Notes: generated from the sequence alone by a model not told the origin. DNA of 64,000 nt from Massariosphaeria phaeospora (GCA_011032825.1 JAADJZ010000002.1:372001-436000), one strand, 5' to 3'. Positions 46,415 through 58,534 are shown, counted from the stretch's first letter. Translations and numbers: made by a program.

Positions 46415-48194
46415 TCAGTCCACAATTATCTTTTTCTCCAGCTCCTCGAAATTGTTGAAGAAGCTCTCGAATAGGTTGACCGCATGCTCAACGTCATGGG
46501 CACCACCTGTCTCTCGAATACTATGCATGCTAAGTTGAGGGTTCCCCAGATCCAGTGTACGAGTACCCATCGCAGCCGAGAGCATTGGGCCGATGGTGCT
46601 GCCACACGAGGAGTCGTTGCGTACAACGAACAGCTGCAGCGGAACTCCTTCTTTCGCAGAGGATAGGCTCGAAGAAGCTTTCTTTGCTCGGCGAGCGGCT
46701 TCTTGGAGCAGCACGATTCCTGGAGTGTTTGTGGCATACCGAGCGTTTGCGTTGATCTTGACAACAGTTCCCTTGTTCATTTCAGGCCTGTGCTGGGACT
46801 CGTACTTGGCTGGGTAGTTTGGATGAACAGAGTGCGCCATATCCGCCGAAATGAGGAACGATGTTGCAAGTGTCTGCTCGTACGCCGTCGCCGTATCTGT
46901 GTCGAGCTTGTCATATGACTTATCGGAGTTATCCGGGTCGGAGACAGGGAGCACTGACAGACGACGGATGACAGCTGGTAGTAAATTTGAGTCTGCTCCT
47001 TGCGCAGTCTGGCTCCCAATCTCTTCATGGTCGAAGCATGCGATCAAGCGTATGGTGGAATCATTGTCCAGTACTATGGAGGACGACAAACTCTCAATCA
47101 ACCCTTCGACGCTGCAGTACGTCATCATCAAGTTGTCTAGTCGCGCGGAGAATATAAGCTCATTGTTCAGACCACCGACAACTGATTTCTGCGTATCGTA
47201 AAGTACCATCTCGAAGTCTAGAATGTCGTTCGGATCGACTCCTGCGTTCTCGGCGATGATCTCTACAATATACGTGTGGTGGCGCTGACTTGGAGTTGCA
47301 AGTGGCTCGAATGGGCCCTCCTTCTTCTCTTCTTCTTTTGTATCCTCCGTCTTGCCTTGCCTGTTGAGCTCTGCAGCAGCTAAGCCTGCAATTGGGAACA
47401 GCTGTGTCTCTTTATTGAACTGGAAGCTCTCTTGTCGCTCGAGATGGATGGCCAGAGTGGGAATCCTCAGGATCGGCCTCTCTAACTTGACTAAACGCTG
47501 CTCAATTTGCCCGTTTTCCGCCTTGACCATAGCGCGCCCTGCAATGGAAAGATCACGGTCGAACCAAGTGTGCCACAAGCCACCGCCATAGGTCTCAACT
47601 GCCACCTGGAGGAACCCATCGCTTTGGCGCTTCGATACAGGTTTAATGCGAAGACAGGGCGAGTCTGTGTGCGCACCAATCATGCCGATTGGGTTGCCGG
47701 CTTTCCACTTCTTGCCGATGGCGAAAGCGACAATGGAGGAGCCATTTCGAGTGAGGAAATATTTGCCTCCGGGCTGTAGCGTGGAGGCCCACGAATCTCG
47801 CTCCTGCAAGCCCAGCTGGTTAGCACAACGAGGCGGGAAGTTCTGAAAGAGGCTCTCATCGTCGGGGCCAATTTTCGACCAGCAGTAGCTTTATGGAGTT
47901 GCACTATAGCATGCCAAAGAGAAGGGTCCCGTATATTATACTACAAACCAACTGGCCCGCGAGGCTAAAGGAAGACGAAGCTATCTATGACGAGACGGTG
48001 TGATACTGACCTTGATCTGCTTGAAACCGGCCTTGGTGAGCCGCTCTCTGGCTGATTTGACGGCGTGAAAAGCTGCATCTACGGTCAATACCATTGCGGC
48101 ACAAGTTCTGGCTCGAGACAAACACACGGGTGGGCGAGGAGTTGACGAAGGACAGAAAGTCCTCGGCGGCTCTCAGGGACGGCTTGGAGGCCAT
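46415..48194 (-). CDS. APE4: Aspartyl aminopeptidase (M18)
   Basis: Exons complement 48194-48128, 48072-48011 and 47803-46415 (introns 48073-48127 and 47804-48010) give 505 residues. M18 metal-site blocks: GAHTDSPC (His88), SARLDNLMM, ACFDHEEIGS, and SADMAHSVHPNY near the end, with METYGGGLWHTWFDRDL-like substrate loop sequence (here VETYGGGLWHTWFDRDL). The enzyme removes N-terminal Asp/Glu and forms a dodecamer in the cytosol; yeast Ape4 reaches the vacuole by the Cvt pathway. The N-terminus MASKPSLRAAEDFLSFVN is typical. The second intron is 207 nt, long for this window. Start chosen at the only in-frame ATG; upstream in-frame codons begin with TTG. Confidence 0.95.
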
Positions 48195-49138
48195 GGCGCG
48201 GACAGCGGCACTCGACAGGACGGGCAAAGGCGGAAGAGGCGTCGAGGGTGAGACAGGAACGCGTTGTGTTCAGATGCAGGAGCAGTGATGGTCGTGTTGT
48301 TGGAGCAGAGGCTGTGCGCATAGGATAGGTCCCCACGGTCTACGACACGGACGGGCGCAGAGTGGGGTGCGATGGAGTGGCCCGGCCAGGGTCGTGCTGG
48401 TTGCTAGCGCGGCCCGGGGTGAAACGCTGCGATTGGATGGCGGGCGCGGGCACGCGTGGATTGCCCCCGGGTGAAAGATCAAAACAGCGACAAGCCAAAC
48501 AACAACGGCGACGTGACGAGACAAGCCAACACAACCCTCTCGACCCTCACCTGGCGCCGCTCACGCTGCTCTCTCGACTCCAACGCTCAACCCACCCGTT
48601 GCTCTGGTCGTCATCTTGCGCCCGCCTCACGCTCGAGCGCCGCCCTGCGTCCTCGCCTGCCCGCCGCTCCTTGCCTGTCCCAACGGTTGCGCTCCTAGTG
48701 CGGCTCTTTGCTCCGACCTCACAACAACGCCGGTTGATCCTGTCGCCGCCCGCCGCGCGCCCGCCGCAAGTCGCAACCCCGCACACAAACCTCCGCTGCC
48801 AATGCGCCAGACGTCGGATTGAGGAGGGAACAATCGTCCAGCGTTGCAGCTTGCGCCGCCCGTCTCCTCGCGCTGACGGTGTTCCAAGGGGCCTCCTCGA
48901 GCGCCCGCAGTCGACTTCACCACCGTATCTCGCTACGCACGCAACCCTTCTTCACTGCGACCCGCCATACAGACCCCTGCTACCACTGTTCGCCTTTACC
49001 GCGACCTAAGCGAGCGCTGCAGCCCCGCGGAGGCAGCATATAAGGTATGGCCGCCCCGCCCCAGCTCTTTCCCAGACAACCCCCCAAAACCTACACCGTT
49101 TTCCCACGGTCGCATCGGGACTGACAGAGTGCAGAGTC
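48195..49138. promoter_or_regulatory. Divergent promoter of APE4 and CDH1
   Basis: 944 bp between outward-facing start codons; GC-rich with C/T-rich leader runs near CDH1. One ACGCGT lies within it near 48453. No gene seen. Confidence 0.5.
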
Positions 49139-51109
49139 ATGGCATCCCCTCCAACCACCGTTCCACCGAACGAGACGACCGCTGGAGATGTGCAAACACC
49201 GACCCTCATCTCTCCCCCCGAGTCCAAGACACCCCCCACTACCAGCCACAAGCGCAATCAGACCGACTTCTCTAGGAACTCCGAGCCGGTCGATGCGTCT
49301 GCGCTCTCAAAGGCGCTCAAGGACATGGACCATGGAGGTTTGGCGCGCTCCCGTCCAGTTGCCAGTCCCAGTCGCAAGCGTCAGCGCATCTATGGTGACC
49401 GGTGAGTAGCCATGCGCAACCTTTCGCATACATCCAGAACACTTGGCTGACAATGCGCTCACAGGTTCATACCCAATCGCACCGGACAGGATCTCCGTGA
49501 GAGCTTCTCCTTGATCGACGCAGATGCCTCTCCTGCAACCCCGTCCCGCTCGAGGCGCACCCCTCACAATGATCTCCACTTCCAGAAGAGTGAGTACTCA
49601 ATGGCTCTTGATAGATGAGCACTGCTAACTATTGTCTAGCTGAGGAGGCCAACCGAACCTATTCCGCTATCCTTCGCCAAGAGATGTTCGAGGAGTCGAT
49701 TCCAAGGAATCTCCCCACCAGCTTGTCTCCCCCCGAGGATCATACCATGAGGAATTCAGGTCGCTCAAATACCCCGCCAGCCCGTCTTGCATCAGGTCTC
49801 CCAGCTCCGGCATTGACGCCGTCGACTCCTCACAAGAACTTCTTCAATTATTCAGGACAGCCCACTCCGTCTCGCACCCCGCGGAGCCGCAATGACATCA
49901 ACCTCAATGCGCGCTCGGAGATCTACAGTCTGTCTCCGGTCAAGTACAGTAGTCAGCTCATGCTACTGACGCCGCAGAAGGCTCCCCGAGCTGTTTCCAA
50001 GGTTCCTTACAAAGTCTTGGACGCTCCGGATCTGGCCGATGACTTCTATCTCAACCTTGTCGATTGGGGCAGCCAGAACACCCTCGGAGTTGGACTCGGC
50101 AACTCTGTGTACATGTGGAACTCCTCTTCGGGCCGCGTGACTAAGCTGTGCGAGCTCCCCGATGACACGGTTACGAGCGTCAATTGGATTCAGCGTGTAA
50201 GTACATTTCCACTCTGGACTCAATCACTTGGATTGTTTGAATAGGTCTAATGTCTTCCAGGGTTCCCACATTGCTATTGGTACGAACAAAGGCTTCGTCC
50301 AGATTTGGGATGCGCAGTCTCAGCGTCGCCTACGTACCATGACTGGCCATACTGCTCGCGTCGGTGCCTTAGCCTGGAACGAACATATCCTGACGTCGGG
50401 CTCCCGGGACCGCACCATCTACCATCGCGATGTTCGCCAACCTGAACAGTGGCTCCGCAAGCTTGTAGGCCATAAGCAAGAAGTGTGTGGTCTCAAATGG
50501 AATCCGGAAGATCGACAACTTGCCTCCGGCGGAAACGACAACAAACTCATGGTCTGGGACGGACTGAATGCGGAGCCGATGTTCAAGTTCAGCGAACACC
50601 AGGCCGCAGTCAAGGCGATTGCATGGAGCCCTCATCAACGCGGCCTACTTGCTAGTGGTGGTGGCACCGCCGATCGGACCATCAAGTTCTGGAACACATT
50701 GATCTCGCCCAACGGACCTTCAGCCGCCTCCATCGCGGCCGCTGCTGCTGCTTCTTCGTCCAATTCTGCCAACATCCCAAACTATTCGAGTGCTCCGGCC
50801 AACCTTTTGAGTAGCCTCGATACGGGTAGTCAAGTCTGCAATCTTGCCTGGTCCAAGAACAGCAACGAGATTGTCTCGACGCATGGATACAGCCAGAATC
50901 AAATCATCGTCTGGAAGTACCCCAGCATGCAGCAGGTTGTTTCCCTCACCGGCCATACCTATCGGGTGTTGTACCTTGCAATGAGTCCTGATGGCCAAGT
51001 CATTGTCACTGGTGCCGGCGACGAGACCCTGCGCTTCTGGAATGCCTTCAAGAAGAAGGAGCGCAATGGCGGCCTCAGCTCCATGGACAAATGGGGCGTC
51101 ATCCGCTAA
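49139..51109 (+). CDS. CDH1: CDH1/FZR-type activator of the anaphase-promoting complex
   Basis: Exons 49139-49401, 49465-49589, 49640-50196 and 50261-51109 give 597 residues. The C-box DRFIPNR (residues 87-93) is formed across intron 1. Cdk-type Ser/Thr-Pro sites are frequent in the N-terminal 250 residues. The WD40 propeller runs from about 270 to 580 (VDWGSQNTLGVGLGNSVYMW, LTSGSRDRTIYHRDVR, LASGGNDNKLMVWDG, VTGAGDETLRFWNAF). The protein ends in Ile-Arg, the IR tail that docks on APC/C. CDH1 drives ubiquitylation of mitotic cyclins in late mitosis and G1. The ASIAAAAAASSSNSANIP insert lies between blades. CDH1 rather than CDC20 is chosen from the C-box context and long N-terminus. Confidence 0.95.
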
Positions 51110-52001
51110 TACTCCAACAAACAGTGTACAGCAGCAGTCTCGTCATGTCCCTCACCGTGTTTTGGACAGATCATGTATGATTGTGGGCATTACTAGCGTA
51201 TTCTACTTTGTAGGACACAGCCAACATGAATCAGCCCTATCACGATCCGACGACGATATCATCCCGCTCACGACACTTACCGATTACGAAATCCATCTCT
51301 CTTATCTACGGTGTACAAAAGTCATTTTGTCTTATGTACGGTCATCACCTTACCGTATTCCATCTGCGGGATCACTATCTTACCAGATTCCCCCTTTTTC
51401 TTAGCAGCATGAACAGGTGTTCACGGAGCAAACGGCGGAAATGGAAGCGGGATACCAATCTGTGTTTTCTCTGAGCATTTGCACACGGGCGGCATATTCA
51501 CGATCTGGGCGGTTTTCTTCTTCTATCATGGTGCTCTTGGAAGCATCGTCGGCTTGCAATCACGAATCTTTCCAATCTCTTTGTAGATCTGGCTTGTTCC
51601 TTCTGCGGCCCCATGGGTGGCATGCCTGGCTTTTTTCTTCTCTCTGGCTTACATACTGACTGGGGTTTCAGCTCACAGTTTACCGATTTGTGGGGTATGT
51701 GGCTGGCTTTGAAGTTTGAGGGCTGCGAGTAAGGAGTTGCTGGCTTGAGAGATACCACTCCTATTAGAAATAAAGAACTTTTGAGTTTCAATGTCGTGCC
51801 TTGTGCCTTGTGCTTGTGTGAGTGGTTGGGAGATTGACTTGTTTTCTGTCTCAACTTTACTGACTATGAATAGGTTTCTATATGACGACCGTGGAGAGTT
51901 TTGTCCGAGTTCTCTGATAGCGAAGTATTCGAGGGTAAACTTTCAGCAATCCTTCTTGATAGTATTGAAGATTTGAGGAACTAGTCAATAGTCTACCTCT
52001 T

Positions 52002-52105
52002 CCTCTACAAAGTCCTATCGTATCTAGCATACTAGACAACGTCCGAGTAGAGCTTGTAGAGGCAAAAAGGTAATAATCGCACCTAAGGTGCGCATCGGAA
52101 ACGAT
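52002..52105. repeat. Dispersed repeat 1, copy C
   Basis: Best match to copy A. Shares TATCTAGC, GTAC/ATAC and CACCTA.GGTGCG blocks with copy D (60520-60612). Confidence 0.7.
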
Positions 52106-54006
52106 TTATACTAGGAGGGCTAAGTCAAGCATGAATAGGGGTTGTCTCCGTCACGCTGATATATTACCAGTTATTGTTGGAAAGGACAATCATCTAATTA
52201 AACAACAAACAGCAAACCTATCAAGGTATAAGAGAGGCTAGTTATCCTGTAGTTGATGAAAATTACGGTCCTGCCTTCTATCTAATAGTTATCGAACCTC
52301 GGTTCACGAAGGCTTGTGTATCCTGGCAGCTGCTTATTTAAGGGAAGCACGCGTGCAGTTTATGCAGTAAAGACGGCATGTGTAGGATGCAGCGCAGTCT
52401 AGGGAGCTGGTTGTTGGAACGCTAGCGCTCGTGGAAGCTTTGTGCTATCCTTCTTCTCCGCGAAGCATGGTTTGCTTCTACTAGCACACTTTCAAAATCT
52501 GTCTGGAGTTTTGGGCCGGTATGTCATGTCAGTTGAATTGGTGGTTGACGTCTATCATGATGAGCTCTCGGTAACATCAAAAGCCGACGTCGACACGTTA
52601 GGACTAGCGGCAGGGGGCATTTGAGGAAGGTGCCATCTCTGACTTCTCCCCATCACTCTCGTCCCTCCCTTCTGCGCCAATTCATCCAGACGCCCTCAGT
52701 ACCTGGAACTTTCACATGTCTATGCAACTATGTCACACAAAAATCCGCTGGACCGAGGGTCGTCCACCGCCTTTTGCGCGGAAACCGCGTTGCACTCACG
52801 ATGAACATACACACAAGAGCCCCTCCATACTGCGAGATCCCACAACGCATCTTGTGACCACCACGCTGAACGGTGCCCAACAACCCCGGAACAGCATGGC
52901 TAGCAACGTAACCACAAGTTTTCCTATCAGGTCTAGCATCAAGCACATCTACCTACATGGTGGCAGACACCCCAGGAGAGTTCGGGAGACGGAACCAGAT
53001 CGAAGCACTCGACCGAGCAACGGGCGCCACAGTCTGGGGTGCATGCTAGGTGCGCGTGGCTATACGGCGGCATGTATAAAGCTCCGAGAGGTGTAATCTG
53101 GGGAACTAGCTGTCGAAGGCGGGGTTCGGGTCACCATGGCAAAACAGCTGCGAACATGCTCATGGTGTCTTGCGGCTTAAGAAACAAAAAGTGTCAGCTG
53201 AGTAGTTGGGCTAAGCGATCGTGGTCGAATGTAGTAGGTGTACATGTTTTCCTTGCTTCATAACCAGGCACCTACTATCCAAACATTGGACACCACTGGA
53301 TCTACCGCTAAACGGCCGGCCTATCCTACTTCAATCTGGAATAGTATCTACTTGGTAAAAAAGTCTTTGCTGTTCGTGGAGCGCTTCCCGACCCTGGACC
53401 TTAGCCACAGTGGCAAGAAGTCGCCTCCACCACAAATATCCGGGTCGTTTCAAACGAAATTCTAGGAGTATCTTTCTTCCCACTCGTTTTCGGCGTGCAA
53501 TCGTCAAGTTTAAGTTATCAAGATTCGTTCGTCCGGTGGGTTTAGGCGCGGCCCGCGGCGCAAGTCTAGTTTGATGAGCGGGCGCGAGGCTTCAACCACT
53601 CATCTCACGAGACCAAGTATAAACCCCCTACTACCCATGTTCCTAGACTTGGGCATCAAACTAACAAAATCTTATTACTCACACTGTCCTCCAAGCCAGG
53701 CTCAAGTGTCTAGACTCGTCAGGCGCCACATTCACGCTGCAAAATATGCTCATCTCAACTTCCTAGCTTGGGTGATCTCCCGCGATGGCTTGGCAGACTC
53801 TTTTCGACCCCTACTGGTATGGCGGAAAATGCAACAGTGCAAGGCTCTGATCTCCCAATCACCTCGGATGGCCTATGGGAGACGAGCTTTTGATCCGCTG
53901 TCTAGGTCACATCTCCACCTCATCATAGGGGATGCGCTCCTGGTATGCGCTTAGCAGCCGGCTCAGACCTGACGCCGCGGCAACGTGCAAATTCGGCGAG
54001 CATGAC

Positions 54007-54012
54007 TATAAA
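54007..54012 (+). promoter_or_regulatory. TATA box of the GH16 gene
   Basis: TATAAA 84 nt before the start codon, the usual spacing for a secreted-enzyme gene. Confidence 0.5.
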
Positions 54013-54095
54013 GACCTACGGTGTGGACGCACATATAGCGCGGTTAAAAATTTGTGGAACGGTACCGACTTCTCATCCTGCATCAAACTGCCGCT

Positions 54096-55362
54096 ATGTC
54101 TCTTACGTCAATCCTCGTATCTTTTCCACTTCTTTGGTACTGTGCTACGGCCTTCCCTGCCGGGCCAGGATACTTTCCAAACAACGTTTCTTCGCCTGTG
54201 CCTGACTTCCACGGTACCGCTTATGGACTCATTGAGACGTATGACTCGAGCAACTGGCTGAGCAAGTTCGACGTTCAGGCGGTGAGTGTTCCATGTTCTT
54301 GATGATGATACATGATACTAACTTGTGTAGATTGGAGATCCGTCACGTATGCTCCATTGCCTGTCCCTATCATGTGTTGATGCTGATATTCAGCGTAGAT
54401 GGCTTCGTCAACTACGTCAACGCCCAACAAGCTCAGGAAAGAGGCCTGATCAGGAATCAAGGAAACGCCGTGTATATGGGTGTCGATACGACTTCCATGC
54501 TCGATCCTAATGGGCGGGGACGAGACAGTGTCAGAATTCAGAGCAAGAGGGCTTACCAGCATGCGCTCGTTATCGCCGACTTCGCCCACGTTCCCGGTAG
54601 CGCCTGCGGTTCATGGCCAGCATTGTAAGTTTCTTACACTCTTCCTCCAAAGTCGTCCGGCTGACACTCACATAGCTGGATGGTGGGTCCCAACTGGCCG
54701 AATCAGGGGGAAATAGATATAATTGAGGGTGTAAACATGAACACCGTCAACCAAGTCACACTCCACACATCACCGGGCTGCAATCCCGGCGTCGGTCCCG
54801 GCGGGGAGCTTGGAAACCGCATCGGTCATGCAGACTGCGGCGCCGCCAATGGCTATGAAGGCTGTGGCGTGAAGGCCTGGTCCGCTACCTCCTACGGCAC
54901 GCCCTTCAACGCCAACGGCGGCGGCACCTACGCTACGCTCTGGACTAGCTCCGGCATCAAGGTCTGGTATTTCGCTGCCCGAGACGTACCTGGCAACATC
55001 CGCAACGGCAATCCCGATCCCAGCTCCTGGGGCACCCCGCAAGCCAACTTTGCCGGCTGCGACTTCGATGCCAAGTTCCGCAATCTGAATCTTGTGAGTC
55101 CGCGTGTGAGAAGGGTATCCTGATGGGCAATGAGACTGACTGGCACTAGGTCTTCGATATTACGTTTTGCGGCGACTGGGCTGGCGGTGTCTGGGGTAGC
55201 AGTGGCTGCCAGGGCATCAACCCTAGCTGCAACGCCTATGTTGCGTCGCAGCCGCAGTCCTTCCGCGACGTAAGTCTTGCAAAGTGTTGTTTGATTGAGC
55301 TAGAGCTAACAGAATGGTAGTCCTACTGGCTGATCAACTCAGTCAAGGTGTACAGCGTGTAA
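54096..55362 (+). CDS. Secreted GH16 endo-1,3(4)-beta-glucanase-like enzyme
   Basis: Six exons (54096-54281, 54331-54346, 54399-54624, 54676-55093, 55150-55269, 55321-55362) give 335 residues. A signal peptide (MSLTSILVSFPLLWYCATAFP) precedes the catalytic domain: GLIETYDSSNW, DPSHGFVNYV, PNWPNQGEIDIIEGVN with the GH16 catalytic pair Glu155 and Glu160, FCGDWAG and a short YWLINSVKVYSV end. The EIDIIE form with an extra residue marks the beta-bulge (laminarinase/lichenase-like) branch. Exon 2 is a 16-nt microexon; its donor GTATGC and the acceptor CGTAG were chosen because they restore the conserved DPSHG motif. Extracellular or cell-wall glucan hydrolysis or remodelling is likely. Confidence 0.94.
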
Positions 55363-55720
55363 TGTCGCAATCCACATGATGTCTCGTCTCGCACCTTCCT
55401 TCACCTCAACTTCCTTGTATATATTCGCTCGCTCGCTCGTCTTCCAATTCGTGTTCTGTGCATATTATTCGCTTCTCTGGTATATATTTTCGCTCTGTTG
55501 ATACTTCTTTACTTCTTTACTTGTATATATTTCGAGGTGCTTGAACTTGGGGTGTGCTTTGCTGCAGAGGCTTCACCTGAAGCTCAAAAACGGTCGCTTG
55601 ATACCCGTGGTCGATGCGGAGGAAACGATATTCTTGTCTATACTTGATAGCCAATGTCGCCTTTTTATACGATGGTATGGTTCATTGCCGGTACGACGTC
55701 AATTACATTACATTTTCCTT
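55363..55720. other. Intergenic between convergent genes
   Basis: 3' flanks of GH16 and the AARSD1-type gene; T-rich with TATATATTT-type motifs that could serve polyadenylation. No gene. Confidence 0.65.
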
Positions 55721-57187
55721 CTATCTTTGTCCTTCGACTGCTTCCCGCAGCGCTTCCAATTCACCTTTCTTCCACTCCGTGACTTTCCCCTGCCATTTCT
55801 CGCCCTTGCCGCCTCCTTTCGCCGAGCTCACAATCTCTCTAACCTTCGCCGACAAGCTCTCAACCAGCCCTTTTTCTCCCACAATGACGATGGAGCCCGC
55901 GGTCTTCACCTCGCCCGTCGCCAGCACAACAACTCCGCGCTCCTTAACAACTTCTCTGATTTCGAAGACGACAAGGTTGATAAAGTCTAGCCCGTCCGAA
56001 GCACGGTGCGACCACGCGGTCTTGCCTGTCTCTAGAACTGCTTTGATACGGTCCCCTTCGTACTTTGCGATGTCCGCCAGCAGCTTCTTTTCTTTCTTGC
56101 GCGCGTCGGCGGCGGAGTCGCTCAGGCGTTGGACGCTGGACTCGACGGCTGCGGGCGCGGAGCCGGAGGATAGCGACACGGCGATGTGGCGGAGCGAGGT
56201 GATCGACGACGCGGCCATGTCGATTGCGCGGTCCCCGGCCGTGAAGAACAGTTTGCAGTTCGTGGAGCGCACGGTTTGCGTGTGGTGCAGGAGGATGACG
56301 TCGATGTGCGCCGTCTGCTGCAAGTGCGTCCCGCAACACGCGTTGTGATCCAAGTCGCCGATCCTGATGAACCGCACCACGCCCTTCTCTCTATCGTAGT
56401 CGTCAGGTAAACTGTCCGCTTTCGCGCCATCCGCCGTCTCGACTGTGATGGCCATGTTTTTGCGGATCGTCTCATTGCAGCGGTTCTGTATTGTGCGGAT
56501 TTCCTCAGCGCTGGGCTTGCGCGCCAGCTCGACGTAGTTTGTCTCGCTCGCGGCGCCCATGCCCCAGCCAAGCGTTGAGAGCGCCATGGTGTCCATGATG
56601 GCGGAGAGCACGTGCTGGCCCGTGTGTTGCTGCATATGGTCCCAGCGGCGGGCGAAGTCGACATCTTGCCGGACTGGGGTTCCGGGGTCGAGCGGTACGG
56701 GCGAGAAGTGCATGCAGCGGAGACCGTGGCGCTCGATGTTGGTGATGGGGATGGGCGATGCGGCTTCGCTGTTTAGAGTGGTGATTGAGCCGTGGTCGGT
56801 TGGTTGGCCGCCTCCTTCGGGGAAGAGGACCGAGTCCGCGAATTCGATCAGCCATAGTTTTGGGGATGTGGACGCATCACTAGCTTTTTCTGGACCAAGG
56901 GCTTTCTTGCTCTTCGATTTACCACTCGTTTGAGGCGGAACGTATTCAGTGCACGACACGACTTCCGTTTCTAGAGTCTGGAGATAGGAGTCCTTCTGGC
57001 AGGACAGAGCGCCTACGATGGTCGGAACGGGCGCGGCGACCGCCATGCCTTTTGACGCAAAAAATCGATGAGAACGATACGGAGAATGGACAGTGACGTT
57101 TAAGAAACGAGGGAATTCTGATGAGCAGAGAAGAGAGAAGACCGGGCGAGAAACGGAACACTTAGTCAGCGCCAGGGAAGCTATCAT
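55721..57187 (-). CDS. AARSD1: Alanyl-tRNA editing protein (AARSD1/AlaX type)
   Basis: Single exon, 488 residues. An AlaRS-like editing domain carries the zinc ligands HTGQH (His188, His192) and CCGTH (Cys284/285, His288), preceded by the LFPEGGGQPTDHG motif; a C-terminal coiled-coil and DHHA1-like region follows. The free-standing domain hydrolyses Ser-tRNA(Ala) and related mischarged tRNAs. Two starts are possible. ATG 57187 adds 47 residues rich in Ser, Phe, Arg and His with few acidic residues (SVSRPVFSLL ... YRSHRFFASKG), resembling a mitochondrial presequence. ATG 57046 (MAVAAPVPTIVGALSCQKDS) gives the usual cytosolic protein. Both products could be made from one gene. Confidence 0.93.
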   Translation of the reverse strand: MIASLALTKCSVSRPVFSLLCSSEFPRFLNVTVHSPYRSHRFFASKGMAVAAPVPTIVGALSCQKDSYLQTLETEVVSCTEYVPPQTSGKSKSKKALGPEKASDASTSPKLWLIEFADSVLFPEGGGQPTDHGSITTLNSEAASPIPITNIERHGLRCMHFSPVPLDPGTPVRQDVDFARRWDHMQQHTGQHVLSAIMDTMALSTLGWGMGAASETNYVELARKPSAEEIRTIQNRCNETIRKNMAITVETADGAKADSLPDDYDREKGVVRFIRIGDLDHNACCGTHLQQTAHIDVILLHHTQTVRSTNCKLFFTAGDRAIDMAASSITSLRHIAVSLSSGSAPAAVESSVQRLSDSAADARKKEKKLLADIAKYEGDRIKAVLETGKTAWSHRASDGLDFINLVVFEIREVVKERGVVVLATGEVKTAGSIVIVGEKGLVESLSAKVREIVSSAKGGGKGEKWQGKVTEWKKGELEALREAVEGQR

Positions 57188-57640
57188 TGATGGAGTTCAC
57201 ACGATTCGTTGGGGTCATCGGAGGGCGCGTCGAGACTTGTATTCGACGATTACGGTGACCCAACGTCAGCTTGAAGCTCTCGACTGGTGTGCAGAACGAG
57301 GGTGGAGTGCTCGAGGATGAGCTTTGCTGGAGATAAATGGCCGGCGCTTGACCGGACTTGGAACTAGCGCCTACCGGTACTTTGCAAAATCTCGACCTCG
57401 GCACTCTCGAGGCCACGGCTACACAATGAAGACGACAATTATCTTCACCAGAGTTCCTGCTCTAGCTACACCGGATGGAAGCCTGATAGACAAAAATGTC
57501 CTCTTGGCTCTCGGCTCTGGCTCTAGTCAAATTTGTGAGCTCGAGAAAGGACCTCAGTAGATGACGTATCGATTCTTTGAGGAGAAGAGTCTGGCTAAAA
57601 TCTTGCACCTACTCCTGCCTAAGCTTTCTCACCTCTAACT
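57188..57640. promoter_or_regulatory. Divergent promoter of AARSD1 and NIF3-like genes
   Basis: 453 bp between outward-facing starts. No other gene seen. Confidence 0.55.
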
Positions 57641-58534
57641 ATGCTGAAACGGCCGACCCATTCAGCAGTAACGCAGTTTATCGCGTCCATACTCCCTCCG
57701 AAGACGAACGACGTACCGCTTCTCTACCACGTCCCGCGACACCCAAGATACAATCCCGACAATGCATTAGTCGAGCAAGTTGTGCTGAGTATTACTCCGA
57801 CACCTGGTGTATATGATTTGATAGGCCACCCTCACGAAGGCACGATAGTAACTGCGGATGAGTCCTCTCCAATAGTCCTTCCACGACTGCCGCGCACAAT
57901 ATGCTTTCTCCACCGACCCTTTGACCTTGAACGCAGACGAGTCCGGAATGGCACGCTGGTTCTGTCGAGTCACACCTCGTTTGACGAGCACCTCACAGTA
58001 GGATGGAACGCAGCGCTAGCAGAGCGTCTGGGAATGAGTGTGGTGAAGAGTCTCTGTGTACAGGGATACAAGGCAGATGCGGAGCGCAAGATTGGAATCC
58101 TTGGACAAGTCGCCATGTTACGCGACCTGCTGCTGCGGCGCATCAAGCAAGAGTTCGGGACCATCGAACATGTGCAGGAAGGCCAGTCGGACGAAATACG
58201 CGTCATCGCGATCATGAACGCCTTCAACGCGGAAGAGGTCGACCGAGTACTGGACATGGCGAGAGCGCGCACCTGGATACCGTCTGAACCGCTTTATGGT
58301 CGACATGTGCTTTACTTGACCGGACAGCCTCGAGAGAGTGGGATGTTGGCTGCGGAGGAGCATGGGATGACGGTTGTCTGCGTAGGACATCGCATAGCGG
58401 AGGAATGGGGTATTCGTCGCATGGCTACGATGCTCCGACTAGCTTTTCCAACCTTGCAAGTGAGGGAGATATATGAGGAGGAGATACGGCCTGACAGGAC
58501 TCCGGGACCATCGGACCTATCCGCAAGCTGCTGA
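57641..58534 (+). CDS. NIF3-like (GTP cyclohydrolase 1 type 2-related) protein
   Basis: Intronless, 297 residues, ATG in MLKRPTHSAVTQFIASILPP. Visible blocks are HEGTIVTADESSPIVLPRL, ICFLHRPFDLERRRV, LVLSSHTSFDEHLTVGWN and VVCVGHRIAEEWGIRRMA, the last resembling the metal-binding GH..E end of NIF3 proteins. The first half reads like the HTPFD-type block of the NIF3/YbgI family. These proteins bind a dinuclear metal centre; in yeast NIF3 is linked to NGG1 and the function is still unclear. Assignment rests on motif resemblance only. It lies head-to-head with the AARSD1-type gene. Confidence 0.72.
   Translation: MLKRPTHSAVTQFIASILPPKTNDVPLLYHVPRHPRYNPDNALVEQVVLSITPTPGVYDLIGHPHEGTIVTADESSPIVLPRLPRTICFLHRPFDLERRRVRNGTLVLSSHTSFDEHLTVGWNAALAERLGMSVVKSLCVQGYKADAERKIGILGQVAMLRDLLLRRIKQEFGTIEHVQEGQSDEIRVIAIMNAFNAEEVDRVLDMARARTWIPSEPLYGRHVLYLTGQPRESGMLAAEEHGMTVVCVGHRIAEEWGIRRMATMLRLAFPTLQVREIYEEEIRPDRTPGPSDLSASC

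Larger units (their letters stand above)
51110..54095. other. 3 kb gene-poor stretch with repeat 1 copy C
   Basis: CDH1 3' flank, then sequence without a convincing gene on either strand. Open frames of 70-130 codons (52621-53096, 53574-53954) show no family features. Dispersed repeat 1 copy C is at 52002-52105. A TATAAA box at 54007 precedes the GH16 gene. Confidence 0.5.

Noticed and set aside
55614..56348. 244-codon plus-strand frame
   Set aside because: Mostly antisense to the AARSD1-type gene, whose zinc-site motifs confirm the minus strand.
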